Shown: one piece after another, positions 25,807 to 33,726 of the stretch
Layout of the letters: each line of letters begins with the position of its first letter
Position numbering within the stretch: the first letter of the stretch is position 1
From: Photobacterium profundum
GTDB lineage: Bacteria; Pseudomonadota; Gammaproteobacteria; Enterobacterales; Vibrionaceae
Length of the DNA: 64,000 nucleotides
Direction: 5' to 3'
Assembly (NCBI RefSeq): GCF_003026285.1
Contig: NZ_PYOD01000004.1
Span: 358,110-422,109, forward strand
Made by a program: the position numbers and the translations under genes
The notes under the pieces: model-generated
What the model was told of the DNA's origin: nothing
Database searches by the model: none
Seen by the model: the letters and a program-made list of their open reading frames with translations, nothing else

Positions 25807-27179
25807 GACAGTGGCAGGTAGAATGCTCAGAAAAGGCGTTGCAGAAATACAGTTCAAGCCAGCAGCACTTCTTCTGCCAAGCCACCCCAGGTGCGGGAAA
25901 AACCGTGTTTGCTGCGACGGTCGCTTTAAGGCTACTTCAAGAGAACAAGATCGACCTTGTATTGTGTTTCTCACCCTCTTTAACGGTTTCAAGCGGAATA
26001 AAGAAAACCTTTTCACAAACTCTTAATTGTACCTTTAATGGTGGATTAGGTTCTATTGGGCGATCTCTCACTTATCAGTCGATTCAATTCCTGAATGAAG
26101 AATTTTGGCTGACACTGCGAAATCATCGAGTATTTGTAGTCTTTGATGAGATACACCATTGCTCTGGTACAGAGGTTGAAAATGCGAATGTTTGGGGGCA
26201 ACAAGTCCTTACTAAGATTCAAGGACTCGCCACATATACCCTTGCAATGTCAGGAACCCCCTGGCGTTCGGACTCTTTACCGATAGTGTTGGGTGAGTAC
26301 AGCGATCCAGACGGGATGCTTTTAGTTGATTATCAATACACGCTGAAGCAAGCAATTAGCGATAAGGTTTGCAGAGCCCCAAAGATTGTTTTGGTTGATA
26401 ACGAACATTTGACCGTAAGTAACGATGAGAAGATGGAGTCTTTTTCCTCAATATTGGAAATGATTAAGCAGACTAAGACCTCTTATCAAAGCGTCATTCA
26501 TAATGAGGATGCAATGGAACACTTACTTGGATTGGGTTGCAAAAAACTCGCAGAAATCCGCTCTCTATCCCCCGGAGCTGGAGGATTAGTTGTTGCTGCA
26601 TCAGTCCTGCATGCACAAACAATTAAAAAGGTACTTTCTGAAAAGTACGCTCAATCGGTCTCAATAGTGACCTATCGGCATGAAGAACCTTTAACTGAGA
26701 TTGAACGTTACAGACAAAGTGAAACTCAGTGGATTGTTAGCGTAGGGATGATTAGTGAAGGGACAGATATTCCGCGCCTTCAAGTATGTTGCCATATGAG
26801 CTCGGTCAAAACCGAACTGTACTTCAGACAAGTGCTTGGGCGAATACTTCGAGTGAATGGCACGACAACCCAACAAGCGTGGTTATTCACTTTTGCAGAG
26901 CAAAGTCTGATTGAGTTTGCTGAGAGGATTGAACAAGATATTCCTGAGTCGTGTATATATGCAAGGTGGAAAAAATTTGCAGAAGTCGAGTCAGACACTA
27001 AGCGCAACTGTCTGGTCGAAAAAGGGTTACTAGAAGAGCGAGAAGAAGTAGGTTCTAAGCTGGTATGGAATGGCACGATAAGCAGCACTGAGAATATTGA
27101 TGGAGCACTTGGTGCGTTTGATGAACTTCGGCTTGGGGCTTTTAGACAGCGGGTAATATCGGCATTTTTGGTTTCTTGA
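25800..27179 (+). CDS. DEAD/DEAH-type superfamily 2 helicase
   Basis: 459 aa from GTG. Motif Q/I region: LRQWQVECSEKAL, then Walker A CQATPGAGKTVFAA (residue about 28). Walker B/motif II is VFDEIHHCSG, motif III is AMSGTPWRSD, and the second RecA domain has SEGTDIPRLQ and motif VI YFRQVLGRILRVNG. This is the compact SF2 helicase form related to the motor of type III restriction enzymes, UvrB and RecQ-like proteins; no nuclease domain is visible. Coupled to the preceding gene and under the XRE operators. A defence or element-maintenance role is inferred from context only. Confidence 0.88.
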   Translation: MLRQWQVECSEKALQKYSSSQQHFFCQATPGAGKTVFAATVALRLLQENKIDLVLCFSPSLTVSSGIKKTFSQTLNCTFNGGLGSIGRSLTYQSIQFLNEEFWLTLRNHRVFVVFDEIHHCSGTEVENANVWGQQVLTKIQGLATYTLAMSGTPWRSDSLPIVLGEYSDPDGMLLVDYQYTLKQAISDKVCRAPKIVLVDNEHLTVSNDEKMESFSSILEMIKQTKTSYQSVIHNEDAMEHLLGLGCKKLAEIRSLSPGAGGLVVAASVLHAQTIKKVLSEKYAQSVSIVTYRHEEPLTEIERYRQSETQWIVSVGMISEGTDIPRLQVCCHMSSVKTELYFRQVLGRILRVNGTTTQQAWLFTFAEQSLIEFAERIEQDIPESCIYARWKKFAEVESDTKRNCLVEKGLLEEREEVGSKLVWNGTISSTENIDGALGAFDELRLGAFRQRVISAFLVS

Positions 27180-27308
27180 AGAGTATAAATGTTCATTTTG
27201 GAGCTGCATTCAATCGCTTTCTCTTAGATCATAGTTATCTCAGAGAGTTTAAATTAATAAACATTCATGGTGTATATTGAAGAACCGTACTTATTCTAGG
27301 TATCACTT

Positions 27309-27398
27309 ATGGTTGATAAACAATTGATAGATGAACAACTTGAGCGACATCCAAAACTGAAGGTAAGAGTCTGGGCAACGACACCTAGCTATGCTTAA
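27309..27398 (+). pseudogene. Short N-terminal gene fragment cut by an IS remnant
   Basis: An ATG opens a 29-codon frame (MVDKQLIDEQLERHPKLK...). At 27363 the sequence changes to GTAAGAGTCTGG, which looks like an IS66-family terminus (GTAAG start), so the original gene was probably truncated there. Family not recognisable. Confidence 0.35.
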
Positions 27399-27525
27399 TC
27401 TTCCATGGCAGTAATGCGTCAATATTATTCGGTTTTTCAGCAATCTGCTTTGAAATAGTTAATCCACTGGTTTGTTGATTTTGTATTAAGGTCTGCCATT
27501 GTGTTTCGTTGCGCGTTATTTTCAT
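27385..27525 (-). pseudogene. Internally deleted IS66-family element remnant
   Basis: A 46-codon frame starts like an IS66 accessory protein TnpA (MKITRNETQWQTLI, then QQTSGLTI) and ends like the C-terminus of the IS66 transposase (NNIDALLPWKIKHS). The middle of the element, tnpB and most of the transposase, is missing, so the two ends have been fused by deletion. Not mobile by itself. Confidence 0.65.
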
Positions 27526-27809
27526 TGTTATTTCCTTTTATTTGACTTGAAAATAACATAACTGAAATCAGAAATTAGATGGAGGTGTGTTGGTAGTCAA
27601 TGGATGCATTGTGTGCGACTTAAGGGGCAGAGTAAGTTACTCGCTCGGTTATTAAATAAAAGTTTTTAATATCTATCTAAAGGGCAGAAGCGGCATAAAA
27701 CCAAAAATTTAAAGCTCTGCTTCTTCAATACGTATTTGAATGTTGGTTAATGTCCTATACGATCAGTTCATATGTGCCTATTTGGAGGCACAAAAAGAGG
27801 TTTTTCTAA
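27526..27809. other. 284-bp gap without a supported gene
   Basis: A+T-rich, stop codons in all frames, no repeat tag of the array type. A GGAGGCACAAAAAGAGG stretch near 27783 vaguely resembles the array tag and contains the ribosome-binding site of the next gene. Confidence 0.5.
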
Positions 27810-28142
27810 ATGATAACTGACTATTCTAACGGCTGTGAGTTACGAGAAACGATGACGGTGGCTAATATGTGCCTTAAAATGGCTACCATGTATTCCGTGA
27901 AGATGTACGACATAGAACTGGCTAACCTCAGGGATCTAAATGACTTCTTTCTAGATGACGATTACGAGGTAGTAATAGTTAACTTTAGTATGTTTGGTAA
28001 AACTTTTGACGCATATATAGGCACAACGTCAAATTCTGTAACGATAGTAGACGCTTCAACTGGTGTACTAGAAGGTTATTCTACATTAGATAGACTGCTC
28101 TTCATGACAAAGCCTTATGAGAAGTCAGATTTGTTTATTTAA
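27810..28142 (+). CDS. Unknown 110-aa protein, first module of the array
   Basis: Cytoplasmic-looking acidic protein with alternating beta/alpha pattern: DYEVVIVNFSMFGKTFDAYI, then SVTIVDASTG. No family recognised. AGAGG lies about 10 nt before the ATG. Followed after 63 bp by the first array tag, with a matching inverted AATCGCTT between. Confidence 0.6.
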   Translation: MITDYSNGCELRETMTVANMCLKMATMYSVKMYDIELANLRDLNDFFLDDDYEVVIVNFSMFGKTFDAYIGTTSNSVTIVDASTGVLEGYSTLDRLLFMTKPYEKSDLFI

Positions 28143-28157
28143 TAACATTTAATCCAG

Positions 28158-28223
28158 AATCGCTTGGTTATCACAAATCCAGAGGCCTATATGCTGGTCC
28201 CCTCAGGGACAAAAGCGATTTAG
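28158..28223 (+). repeat. Array tag 1 with attC-like imperfect palindrome
   Basis: Tag GGGACAAAAGCGATTTAG at 28206-28223. Upstream AATCGCTT (28158-28165) is the exact inverse of AAGCGATT inside the tag (28213-28220), and GTCCC-CTCA-GGGAC (28197-28210) forms an inner hairpin. The whole could fold as a long two-part stem. Confidence 0.8.
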
Positions 28224-28244
28224 ATTTAAGTGACCTGATTTTGG

Positions 28245-28853
28245 CTAGTCTGGTCGAAGTGGAACGATAAGCCCTTCTAGATTGAATATTTCAGAGATAG
28301 CAGCGAAACTTAGCTTTCCAGAGCGTCCTTTGTAGCCATACATTGAAAGGCAGACATCATGAAAGTTGGGACAAAGGTAGAGATCATGGGTACATTTTAA
28401 AAGAAATTCGTATCTGTTTGCTCGTGAACGTTGGGTATATACCTCTTCCCCGCTACCTTCTTCATAACTGAGCCATAATTCGGGAGCCAAACTATCCACA
28501 TGACTTTTTAGCTCTTCGGCAAGCTCATTGAATAGCTCTTCACTATTCAAGGGGAGGGTACAAAGCATTTTAGTCAGTTTTTCTTTGCTTAACTTAGTAA
28601 AAAGAGAATGTTCATCCCAAGCCCCATCGAAAGAAAAATGCTGATAAATTAATGCTAGGAAAGGAACTATAGCTTCGTATGTGTGATTTTCTGGATAAGG
28701 AAGTTCATCGAAAAAGTTCACTTCATTTAAATTAGCCCACACTTGGCGACACCAGCGAAGATCTTCTTTAGTGCTCCAAAATTGGAAATATTCTTCTGCC
28801 AAATGCTGGATATTGTGCCAGCTATATGTATTGTGTTGTTCTATCATATCCAT
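28245..28853 (-). CDS. Unknown 202-aa protein
   Basis: Acidic, largely helical, rich in Trp, Phe and Tyr (EEYFQFWSTKEDLRWCRQVW, HTYEAIVPFLALIYQHFSF). No signal peptide, membrane helix or known motif. It fills one array module alone (tags at 28206 and 28918), its stop codon 21 bp from tag 1, and must have its own promoter because neighbours point differently. The setting suggests a defence or addiction function; nothing in the sequence proves it. Confidence 0.65.
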   Translation of the reverse strand: MDMIEQHNTYSWHNIQHLAEEYFQFWSTKEDLRWCRQVWANLNEVNFFDELPYPENHTYEAIVPFLALIYQHFSFDGAWDEHSLFTKLSKEKLTKMLCTLPLNSEELFNELAEELKSHVDSLAPELWLSYEEGSGEEVYTQRSRANRYEFLLKCTHDLYLCPNFHDVCLSMYGYKGRSGKLSFAAISEIFNLEGLIVPLRPD

Positions 28854-28917
28854 TTAACTTTAGGTATTACATCACTAGAAGTTGCATTAACGCTGAGTTT
28901 ATCATTAGTCATCTTTT

Positions 28918-28937
28918 GGGACAAAAGCACCTTATAG
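28918..28937 (+). repeat. Array tag 2
   Basis: GGGACAAAAGCACCTTATAG, preceded by TTTT so that TTTT-GGGAC-AAAA can pair. 23 bp from the stop codon of the minus-strand gene at 28961. Confidence 0.8.
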
Positions 28938-28960
28938 GGTGAGAGGAAAAGTTCAATTCA

Positions 28961-29422
28961 CTAACTTTTAGATTTTGTTTTCTTCGGAATTCTATCTTGA
29001 TCAGAAACCTTTTCGTTTAACTTTTTAAGTGCTGAAAGCGTGATTGAATGGAGATTTGTTTTAGTCGGTTTTCTGTTCTTGATTGCCTCCCAAGCAATAG
29101 AACCGGGGCCGTTGAAGATTTCGTCGTAGGCACCATCGGAATGAATCTTGATCCCGATATAGTAATGTGGGATGTGATCTACAGGAAAAGTAAGAGAATT
29201 CTTCATCGTAGTCTTGATTTGTACCTTTCGGCCATCGGGTGTTTCTCCATCATGATGTTTTGCAAGGCCGCTGTATAAATCGAGATCATAGTCTTGCTCA
29301 ACGAGGATCTCACCTAAATCTCCAACCAATCGTCCATCTAAAGTAAACTTCTTTTTGTCATATTGGCTTTGAAGTGCTTCGACAATTTTGAGCAATTCCT
29401 TGACGGCTTTCTGAATTTCCAT
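28961..29422 (-). CDS. DUF6998-like putative PD-(D/E)XK nuclease
   Basis: 153 aa. After an N-terminal helix comes RLVGDLGEILVEQDYDL (the conserved Glu of the fold, about residue 35), then HHDGETPDGRKVQIKTTM (about 60-75), which supplies D and Q-x-K of a PD-(D/E)XK-type active site. This matches my recollection of the DUF6998 restriction-endonuclease-like family. The C-terminus is basic and lysine-rich, suiting DNA contact. Stand-alone: no methylase in the same module, so if it cleaves DNA it must be targeted or regulated otherwise. Flanked by array tags 2 and 3. Confidence 0.7.
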   Translation of the reverse strand: MEIQKAVKELLKIVEALQSQYDKKKFTLDGRLVGDLGEILVEQDYDLDLYSGLAKHHDGETPDGRKVQIKTTMKNSLTFPVDHIPHYYIGIKIHSDGAYDEIFNGPGSIAWEAIKNRKPTKTNLHSITLSALKKLNEKVSDQDRIPKKTKSKS

Positions 29423-29489
29423 GATTCCTCTTTATGAAGTCATTATTGGGACTATCCATCTTACAATTCCGGGATTTCTGACCCGCAGC

Positions 29490-29507
29490 GGGACAAAAGC
29501 GCGTTAG
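29490..29507 (+). repeat. Array tag 3
   Basis: GGGACAAAAGCGCGTTAG; the preceding CCCGC-A-GCGGG forms a short hairpin overlapping the tag start. Confidence 0.8.
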
Positions 29508-29674
29508 TTTTAATGATTCTAAATCACCCAGTTCAGGTGGTCGGAGTTTTTCCATCTAGTCACTTTCTCTGTTGTATATCATCGAAGATTTTAAGTTAAT
29601 TGTGATTTAAGACAACAATTACGAGCCGAAGCTTAGTTACTCTTTTTCTTACAAATAATCATCATGGGTTTAGG

Positions 29675-30865
29675 GTGAAAATGTCTACTGTATTCAGAAC
29701 TATTGATGGCCGTATCGTGCCGATTAAGAATGGAAAGCAAACTGATACAGTCAAAGCTAAGGTAGTTAAACTCAAACGGCCTAAAGGCTTTGTTTCAAGT
29801 AGCGCTTACTATGGCACATCAAAAGCATTTACTATACCGAATGCGACTTGCCCAAAGTGCGGTGCTAGCGTTTACTATTACGAACATCCAAATGGTGCTC
29901 GAGTGTTTTTTGACTCGCTGGGACCGCCTTGGCCTAAACATCCATGCACGACTACAATGATGGCTCCGCAGTCAAAGAGCAATAAAAAGCCGATGTTAGA
30001 GAATGTTGGCTGGGAACCTCTACTCATCAAGGACATAGTAAGCTCTGATACCCAAGAAGGATATACAGTGCAAGCTGAAGCTACTGGTACCTCTGATACA
30101 TTTGAAATTGATGTTAAGCCAGCTTTGATGAAGCAAAAGAAGTTTAAACGTAAAGGTATAGAGTCTTTATTGTTATATGGCCGCCCCGTAGGAGATAATA
30201 AGGCAGAAATCGCAGTTACATCTGGCCTATCTGACTGGATTATGTTTGGTAGAGTAAAACGAGACGCTCGCCAACAACACATTAAGCCAACACTTAGACA
30301 GAACGATGTAAGAGAGCCGATACAGCGCCTAATTGACCAAAAAAACAAGAACATCAGTTTTACCATCAGTACAGAAGAAGACCTATGTGTATTTACTATG
30401 GATATCGATGGTCAAAAATATAAGTTCATAGAAGATAGCGCCAAGCTTGTTCGTAAATTACGCAGTGCTGATCGGAGTGCTACCTCTGCGTGGTATAGAA
30501 TTGCTAAAAGCTCAAAAAATTACTACGTAACAATTGTCAACACATCGATAAACTATCAAAAGTCGAAATCCTTCGCGCCACAAACTAGAGAGGAGATCAG
30601 TTCCTCATCCCCGACCATCAAGCACATAGGCTATGTAAAAGTTAAAAGAATAGAACGTATTAACAACTCAAACCAACTCACCATTACTGGTACATTGGTA
30701 GAAAGGCCGCTATCTATTTCCTTCAAGATTACGGAGTTAATGAAACTAACCTCTTTGGACAAGCTATTTTTAGAGCAAAGTGTCATAGCTGTTGAGGCTC
30801 ATGGTGACAGCCACTTACTAAGAGTTAGAGGAACGCAGTTAGATGTTACATCCTTTGTTTTCTAG
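29675..30865 (+). CDS. Unknown 396-aa protein with N-terminal zinc-finger-like motif
   Basis: Residues about 53-86 carry CPKCGASVYYYEHPNG, VFFDSLGPPWPKHPC: CxxC with downstream His and Cys, a plausible zinc site. I have seen this CPxCG...VFFDxLGPPWPKHPC wording in uncharacterised bacterial proteins but know no function. The remainder alternates beta strands in what may be two related parts (DIVSSDTQEGYTVQAEATG near 115, and a similar IERINNSNQLTITGTLVE near 325). No signal peptide. Sole gene of its array module, 18 bp before tag 4. Confidence 0.7.
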   Translation: MKMSTVFRTIDGRIVPIKNGKQTDTVKAKVVKLKRPKGFVSSSAYYGTSKAFTIPNATCPKCGASVYYYEHPNGARVFFDSLGPPWPKHPCTTTMMAPQSKSNKKPMLENVGWEPLLIKDIVSSDTQEGYTVQAEATGTSDTFEIDVKPALMKQKKFKRKGIESLLLYGRPVGDNKAEIAVTSGLSDWIMFGRVKRDARQQHIKPTLRQNDVREPIQRLIDQKNKNISFTISTEEDLCVFTMDIDGQKYKFIEDSAKLVRKLRSADRSATSAWYRIAKSSKNYYVTIVNTSINYQKSKSFAPQTREEISSSSPTIKHIGYVKVKRIERINNSNQLTITGTLVERPLSISFKITELMKLTSLDKLFLEQSVIAVEAHGDSHLLRVRGTQLDVTSFVF

Positions 30866-30883
30866 GGATGTTTAAGTTGTGTT

Positions 30884-30901
30884 GGGACAAAAGCGACTCA
30901 G
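30884..30901 (+). repeat. Array tag 4
   Basis: GGGACAAAAGCGACTCAG, 18 bp after the stop codon of the 396-aa gene. GGGATG and CATCCC flank it as an outer inverted repeat. Confidence 0.8.
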
Positions 30902-30991
30902 AAAACCCATCCCACGGCTTGGATAAAATCTAATCTATACTGGGCTTTGCCTTTGAAATGAGTCTAAACTCATAGCTTTAGGAGGGCAATA

Positions 30992-31633
30992 ATGAAATCA
31001 CCAACGTCAGTCAAAAAGCTAGAAGATCTGGGGCGGGTTCAACTTTCAGAAAACTATTTCATGCGAGACTTTCTATATTCTGAAATTTCTCAGATAGAGA
31101 GAATCCCCAACATACCCGACCATCCAGATGTTGCAATTGAAGCAGGAAGACACTTATGTTCTCAATTACTTGAGCCTATTGAAAGAGTATTTGGGCGGGT
31201 TTCGATACGCTCTGGTTATCGGTCTCCTTTAGTGAATGCTAAAGGTGCCGAAAATGGCAACCAATACAATTGTGCCAGCAATGATAGGAACTATGGAAAG
31301 CATATCTGGGATTACCGGGATAAAGATGGTTGTTTAGGGGCTACCGCTTGTATCGTAGTGAACTCGTTTATTCCATACTACGAACGGACCAACCATTGGC
31401 AAGCATTAGCTTGGTGGATCCATGACAATATACCAGAATACTCAGAAATGTATTTCTTTCCTAAGCTAGCTGCCTTCAACCTAACTTGGAGTGAAAGGCC
31501 AAAGAAAGTAATAAAAAGTCACATTACAGGCTCTCGGGGAGTTCTTACTAAACCGACAATGGCAAACTTCAAAGGCAGCCATGCTGATGAGTACAGCCAA
31601 CTTCTAGTTGAGCTAGGGTCTACAACAAAATAA
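30992..31633 (+). CDS. Peptidase M15-like (D-Ala-D-Ala carboxypeptidase fold) protein
   Basis: 213 aa, with AGGAGGG shortly before the ATG. It has the core pattern of the M15/hedgehog fold: LCSQLLEPIERVFGRVSIRSGYRSPLVN (about 55-80), then GKHIWDYRDKDGCLGATA (His and Asp that would bind zinc, about 105-120), and a later NHWQALAWWI and SEMYFF. No signal peptide, so if it is a peptidase it acts in the cytoplasm, unlike cell-wall enzymes; it may instead bind or act on another ligand. Sole gene between tags 4 and 5. Confidence 0.7.
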   Translation: MKSPTSVKKLEDLGRVQLSENYFMRDFLYSEISQIERIPNIPDHPDVAIEAGRHLCSQLLEPIERVFGRVSIRSGYRSPLVNAKGAENGNQYNCASNDRNYGKHIWDYRDKDGCLGATACIVVNSFIPYYERTNHWQALAWWIHDNIPEYSEMYFFPKLAAFNLTWSERPKKVIKSHITGSRGVLTKPTMANFKGSHADEYSQLLVELGSTTK

Positions 31634-31675
31634 GTATGATGCTGCGGCAGTACCTGCGTTTTAGTTGGCAGCTTG

Positions 31676-31693
31676 AGGACAAAAGCAAATTAG
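31676..31693 (+). repeat. Array tag 5
   Basis: AGGACAAAAGCAAATTAG, 42 bp after the M15-like gene. GCTT-N8-AAGC forms a small stem within it. Confidence 0.75.
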
Positions 31694-31737
31694 CAGAGCA
31701 GTTTATATCACACCTTAGTGACAAGAATTGGATGATG

Positions 31738-32088
31738 TTACTTGATATAACCCATTAAACACTCGCCTGCTTTATATTCTGAATAATGCACAGTAATTTG
31801 TTGTTTTTCTTCTTTACCTTGAACTATTGGGTATTCAAATACGTCCTCAAAAATAACTTTACCACGGATGTACTCATCAATACTTTTTGTGGTCGCCTTT
31901 AGGGTTTCTTCCATCGCGTTGTATTCCATTCCCATTTGTCGAAAAGTCATGAAAGACTGTGCTATTTTACCTACTTCACGACAGTTATCTGCGATTGATT
32001 TTCCATTGTTTATCGTATCCTGAGAAAACAATGGAAGACTAAAGGTTATCAAGAATACAACCAAGTTCCGCATGAGAATTGTTTTCAT
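31738..32088 (-). CDS. Small exported protein, 116 aa
   Basis: N-terminal signal peptide (about residues 1-23, MRNLVVFLITFSLPLFSQ core). The mature part has two cysteines (ADNCREVGK and GECLMGYI) that could pair, with a helical middle (FMTFRQMGMEYNAMEETLK). This resembles small periplasmic proteins such as those with the NCREVGK/FMxFRQ pattern common in Vibrio, function unknown. Shares an array module with the 151-aa gene upstream of it (gap 120 bp). Confidence 0.75.
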   Translation of the reverse strand: MKTILMRNLVVFLITFSLPLFSQDTINNGKSIADNCREVGKIAQSFMTFRQMGMEYNAMEETLKATTKSIDEYIRGKVIFEDVFEYPIVQGKEEKQQITVHYSEYKAGECLMGYIK

Positions 32089-32208
32089 ATAACCAATGCC
32101 TTATTAATGATTGTTTATTGTGCCAGATGATGAGAGAGCCTCTTGGTGAACATAGTATCGCAGCACCACGTTTGGGAACAGAAGCTACTCAGAGAGTGAG
32201 GTTTTAAT

Positions 32209-32664
32209 CTAATCATTGTGGAAAAGAGCCTCAAGTGTAGGGCTTTCACCAACATCTAGGCACACACCGTCAACCCATTTATCGAAACCTAAAAAATATT
32301 GGGATATATCGATGTTTTGAGCTTGGAGAAAAGGGGTTAGCATTTCGCTTTGGATAACTCCATACTCATCACGAGTAAATATTTGTGCATGCTTTAATTC
32401 TTTGAAAATATTTGATTCTATATACTTCCCAACAACGCAACTATTAAATGAAAACTCTTTCACTTTTTCTGATTTAAACGGACAGCCTAAAATTACTTGG
32501 TCTATGCCGAGGGTGGAGTTGTCTGAGTAAAAGACCCCTATGATTCGCAGTCTGGAGTATTCTAGGATGTGGATGCTGCACTTATCAGTTGCTACGCTAT
32601 GGCTTTTGTCGATAGAAACAAGATCCATTACAGAATCATATTTTGAGATGTAAGCTGTAGTCAT
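32209..32664 (-). CDS. Unknown 151-aa protein
   Basis: Mixed alpha/beta soluble protein, no signal peptide or motif recognised (segments CSIHILEYSRLRIIGVFYSD and IDQVILGCPFKSEKVKEF). Second gene in the tag 5-tag 6 module, transcribed towards the exported-protein gene; the 120-bp gap leaves open whether they are co-transcribed. Confidence 0.6.
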   Translation of the reverse strand: MTTAYISKYDSVMDLVSIDKSHSVATDKCSIHILEYSRLRIIGVFYSDNSTLGIDQVILGCPFKSEKVKEFSFNSCVVGKYIESNIFKELKHAQIFTRDEYGVIQSEMLTPFLQAQNIDISQYFLGFDKWVDGVCLDVGESPTLEALFHND

Positions 32665-32799
32665 AGACTTTGCCTTCTAGTAAAAGTAAATCCAATACTT
32701 ACCGTTTATCTATCATATATAAGTTTCCCTCAAAATATTTGCCTAATTAAGTCGATGTGAGAGGGAGGCTACTTTTTGTTAGGCGTTAGCCGCTACTCT

Positions 32800-32817
32800 G
32801 GGGCAAAAGCGAGTTTG
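32800..32817 (+). repeat. Array tag 6
   Basis: GGGGCAAAAGCGAGTTTG, the most divergent of the eight. CGCT upstream pairs with AGCG in the tag. TTAGGCGTTAGCC immediately before it recalls integron attC wording but is not a full attC. Confidence 0.7.
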
Positions 32818-32839
32818 CACTTGCGGTAAAGATGTGATG

Positions 32840-33703
32840 TTAAGACGCATCTTCGTAGCCAATTTCCTTCTTATCAACAAGCTCCAAATCTACAGTCCCA
32901 ACGAAACTATCAACGACCCGGAACTGCAATTCGAGCTTGTAACTTGGACTTCGTTGATGACAGGTTGGCCCATAAGTCACCCCACTAATGTGCAATATGG
33001 ATTCTATGAACTCCACAGTTTCAATTATCTTTAAGTGTTCATAAAAAGCTCTTCCCGGTGCTGCAATATTGTAATTTCCCCAATGATTTCTTTTTACTAG
33101 ACAATAAGCAGGCCCCCAAGTGCCGGAACCACCTGCAAATCCAATATCTCCAGCCCAAAATACTAGGTAATCAGCATGCATGCCGTCATCACAGAGTTTG
33201 ACAACTTGAAAGTCATGTGAAGAGGAACCGATCGTTTCTGCGTGTTGTAATGCGCAACCTAAAACGTCCTCCATTTCTTTTGCAGACCATGAAGAATTTC
33301 CATGGCCTTCATAATATATGGTATCCACTTTTTTAAGCTGCTTCTTTGATACCACTGTCTCAATCGAGGCCAAGAATTCAGACGAAAAAGTTTTAAAGCT
33401 GTGCTCTTTACTTTTCATCGCAAACTCATCTGAGCTTTTAATGAAATTGATGTAAGTAATGAAAATTGCCGTGGATTTTTCAGTGTTAGAAGCTCTTTTT
33501 AGCTGGCCTTTCACTTTGTTATGGTGCTTTTTATACTCACTTTCATCTAAGTCATAGAGAGAGTTTTCATTCAGATATATATCTGAGAATTGCTTAGAAG
33601 ACCAATCCATGAATTTTAATAGAACTTTAAATTCTTCAATTTTCTGGTTTTTTTTGTTCATTACAATTTTCATTTGTCTCCGATTGTCTCTAGATATACC
33701 CAA
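32840..33703 (-). CDS. Unknown 287-aa protein divergent from the viperin gene
   Basis: N-terminal 110 residues are helical and lysine-rich; the C-terminal part is glycine-rich beta (FWAGDIGFAGGSGTWGPAYC, then NYNIAAPGRAFYEHL). A later in-frame ATG at residue 11 or 15 is a possible start. No family recognised. Its start is only 23 bp from the viperin start on the opposite strand, within the same array module, so the two promoters overlap and it could be a regulator or accessory of the viperin system (inference). Confidence 0.65.
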   Translation of the reverse strand: MGISRDNRRQMKIVMNKKNQKIEEFKVLLKFMDWSSKQFSDIYLNENSLYDLDESEYKKHHNKVKGQLKRASNTEKSTAIFITYINFIKSSDEFAMKSKEHSFKTFSSEFLASIETVVSKKQLKKVDTIYYEGHGNSSWSAKEMEDVLGCALQHAETIGSSSHDFQVVKLCDDGMHADYLVFWAGDIGFAGGSGTWGPAYCLVKRNHWGNYNIAAPGRAFYEHLKIIETVEFIESILHISGVTYGPTCHQRSPSYKLELQFRVVDSFVGTVDLELVDKKEIGYEDAS

Positions 33704-33726
33704 ATATCGCTAATCCTTCAATCATA

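Noticed and set aside
27780..27797. GGAGGCACAAAAAGAGG as a tag at the start of the array
   Set aside because: Resemblance is partial and it doubles as a ribosome-binding site; not counted.
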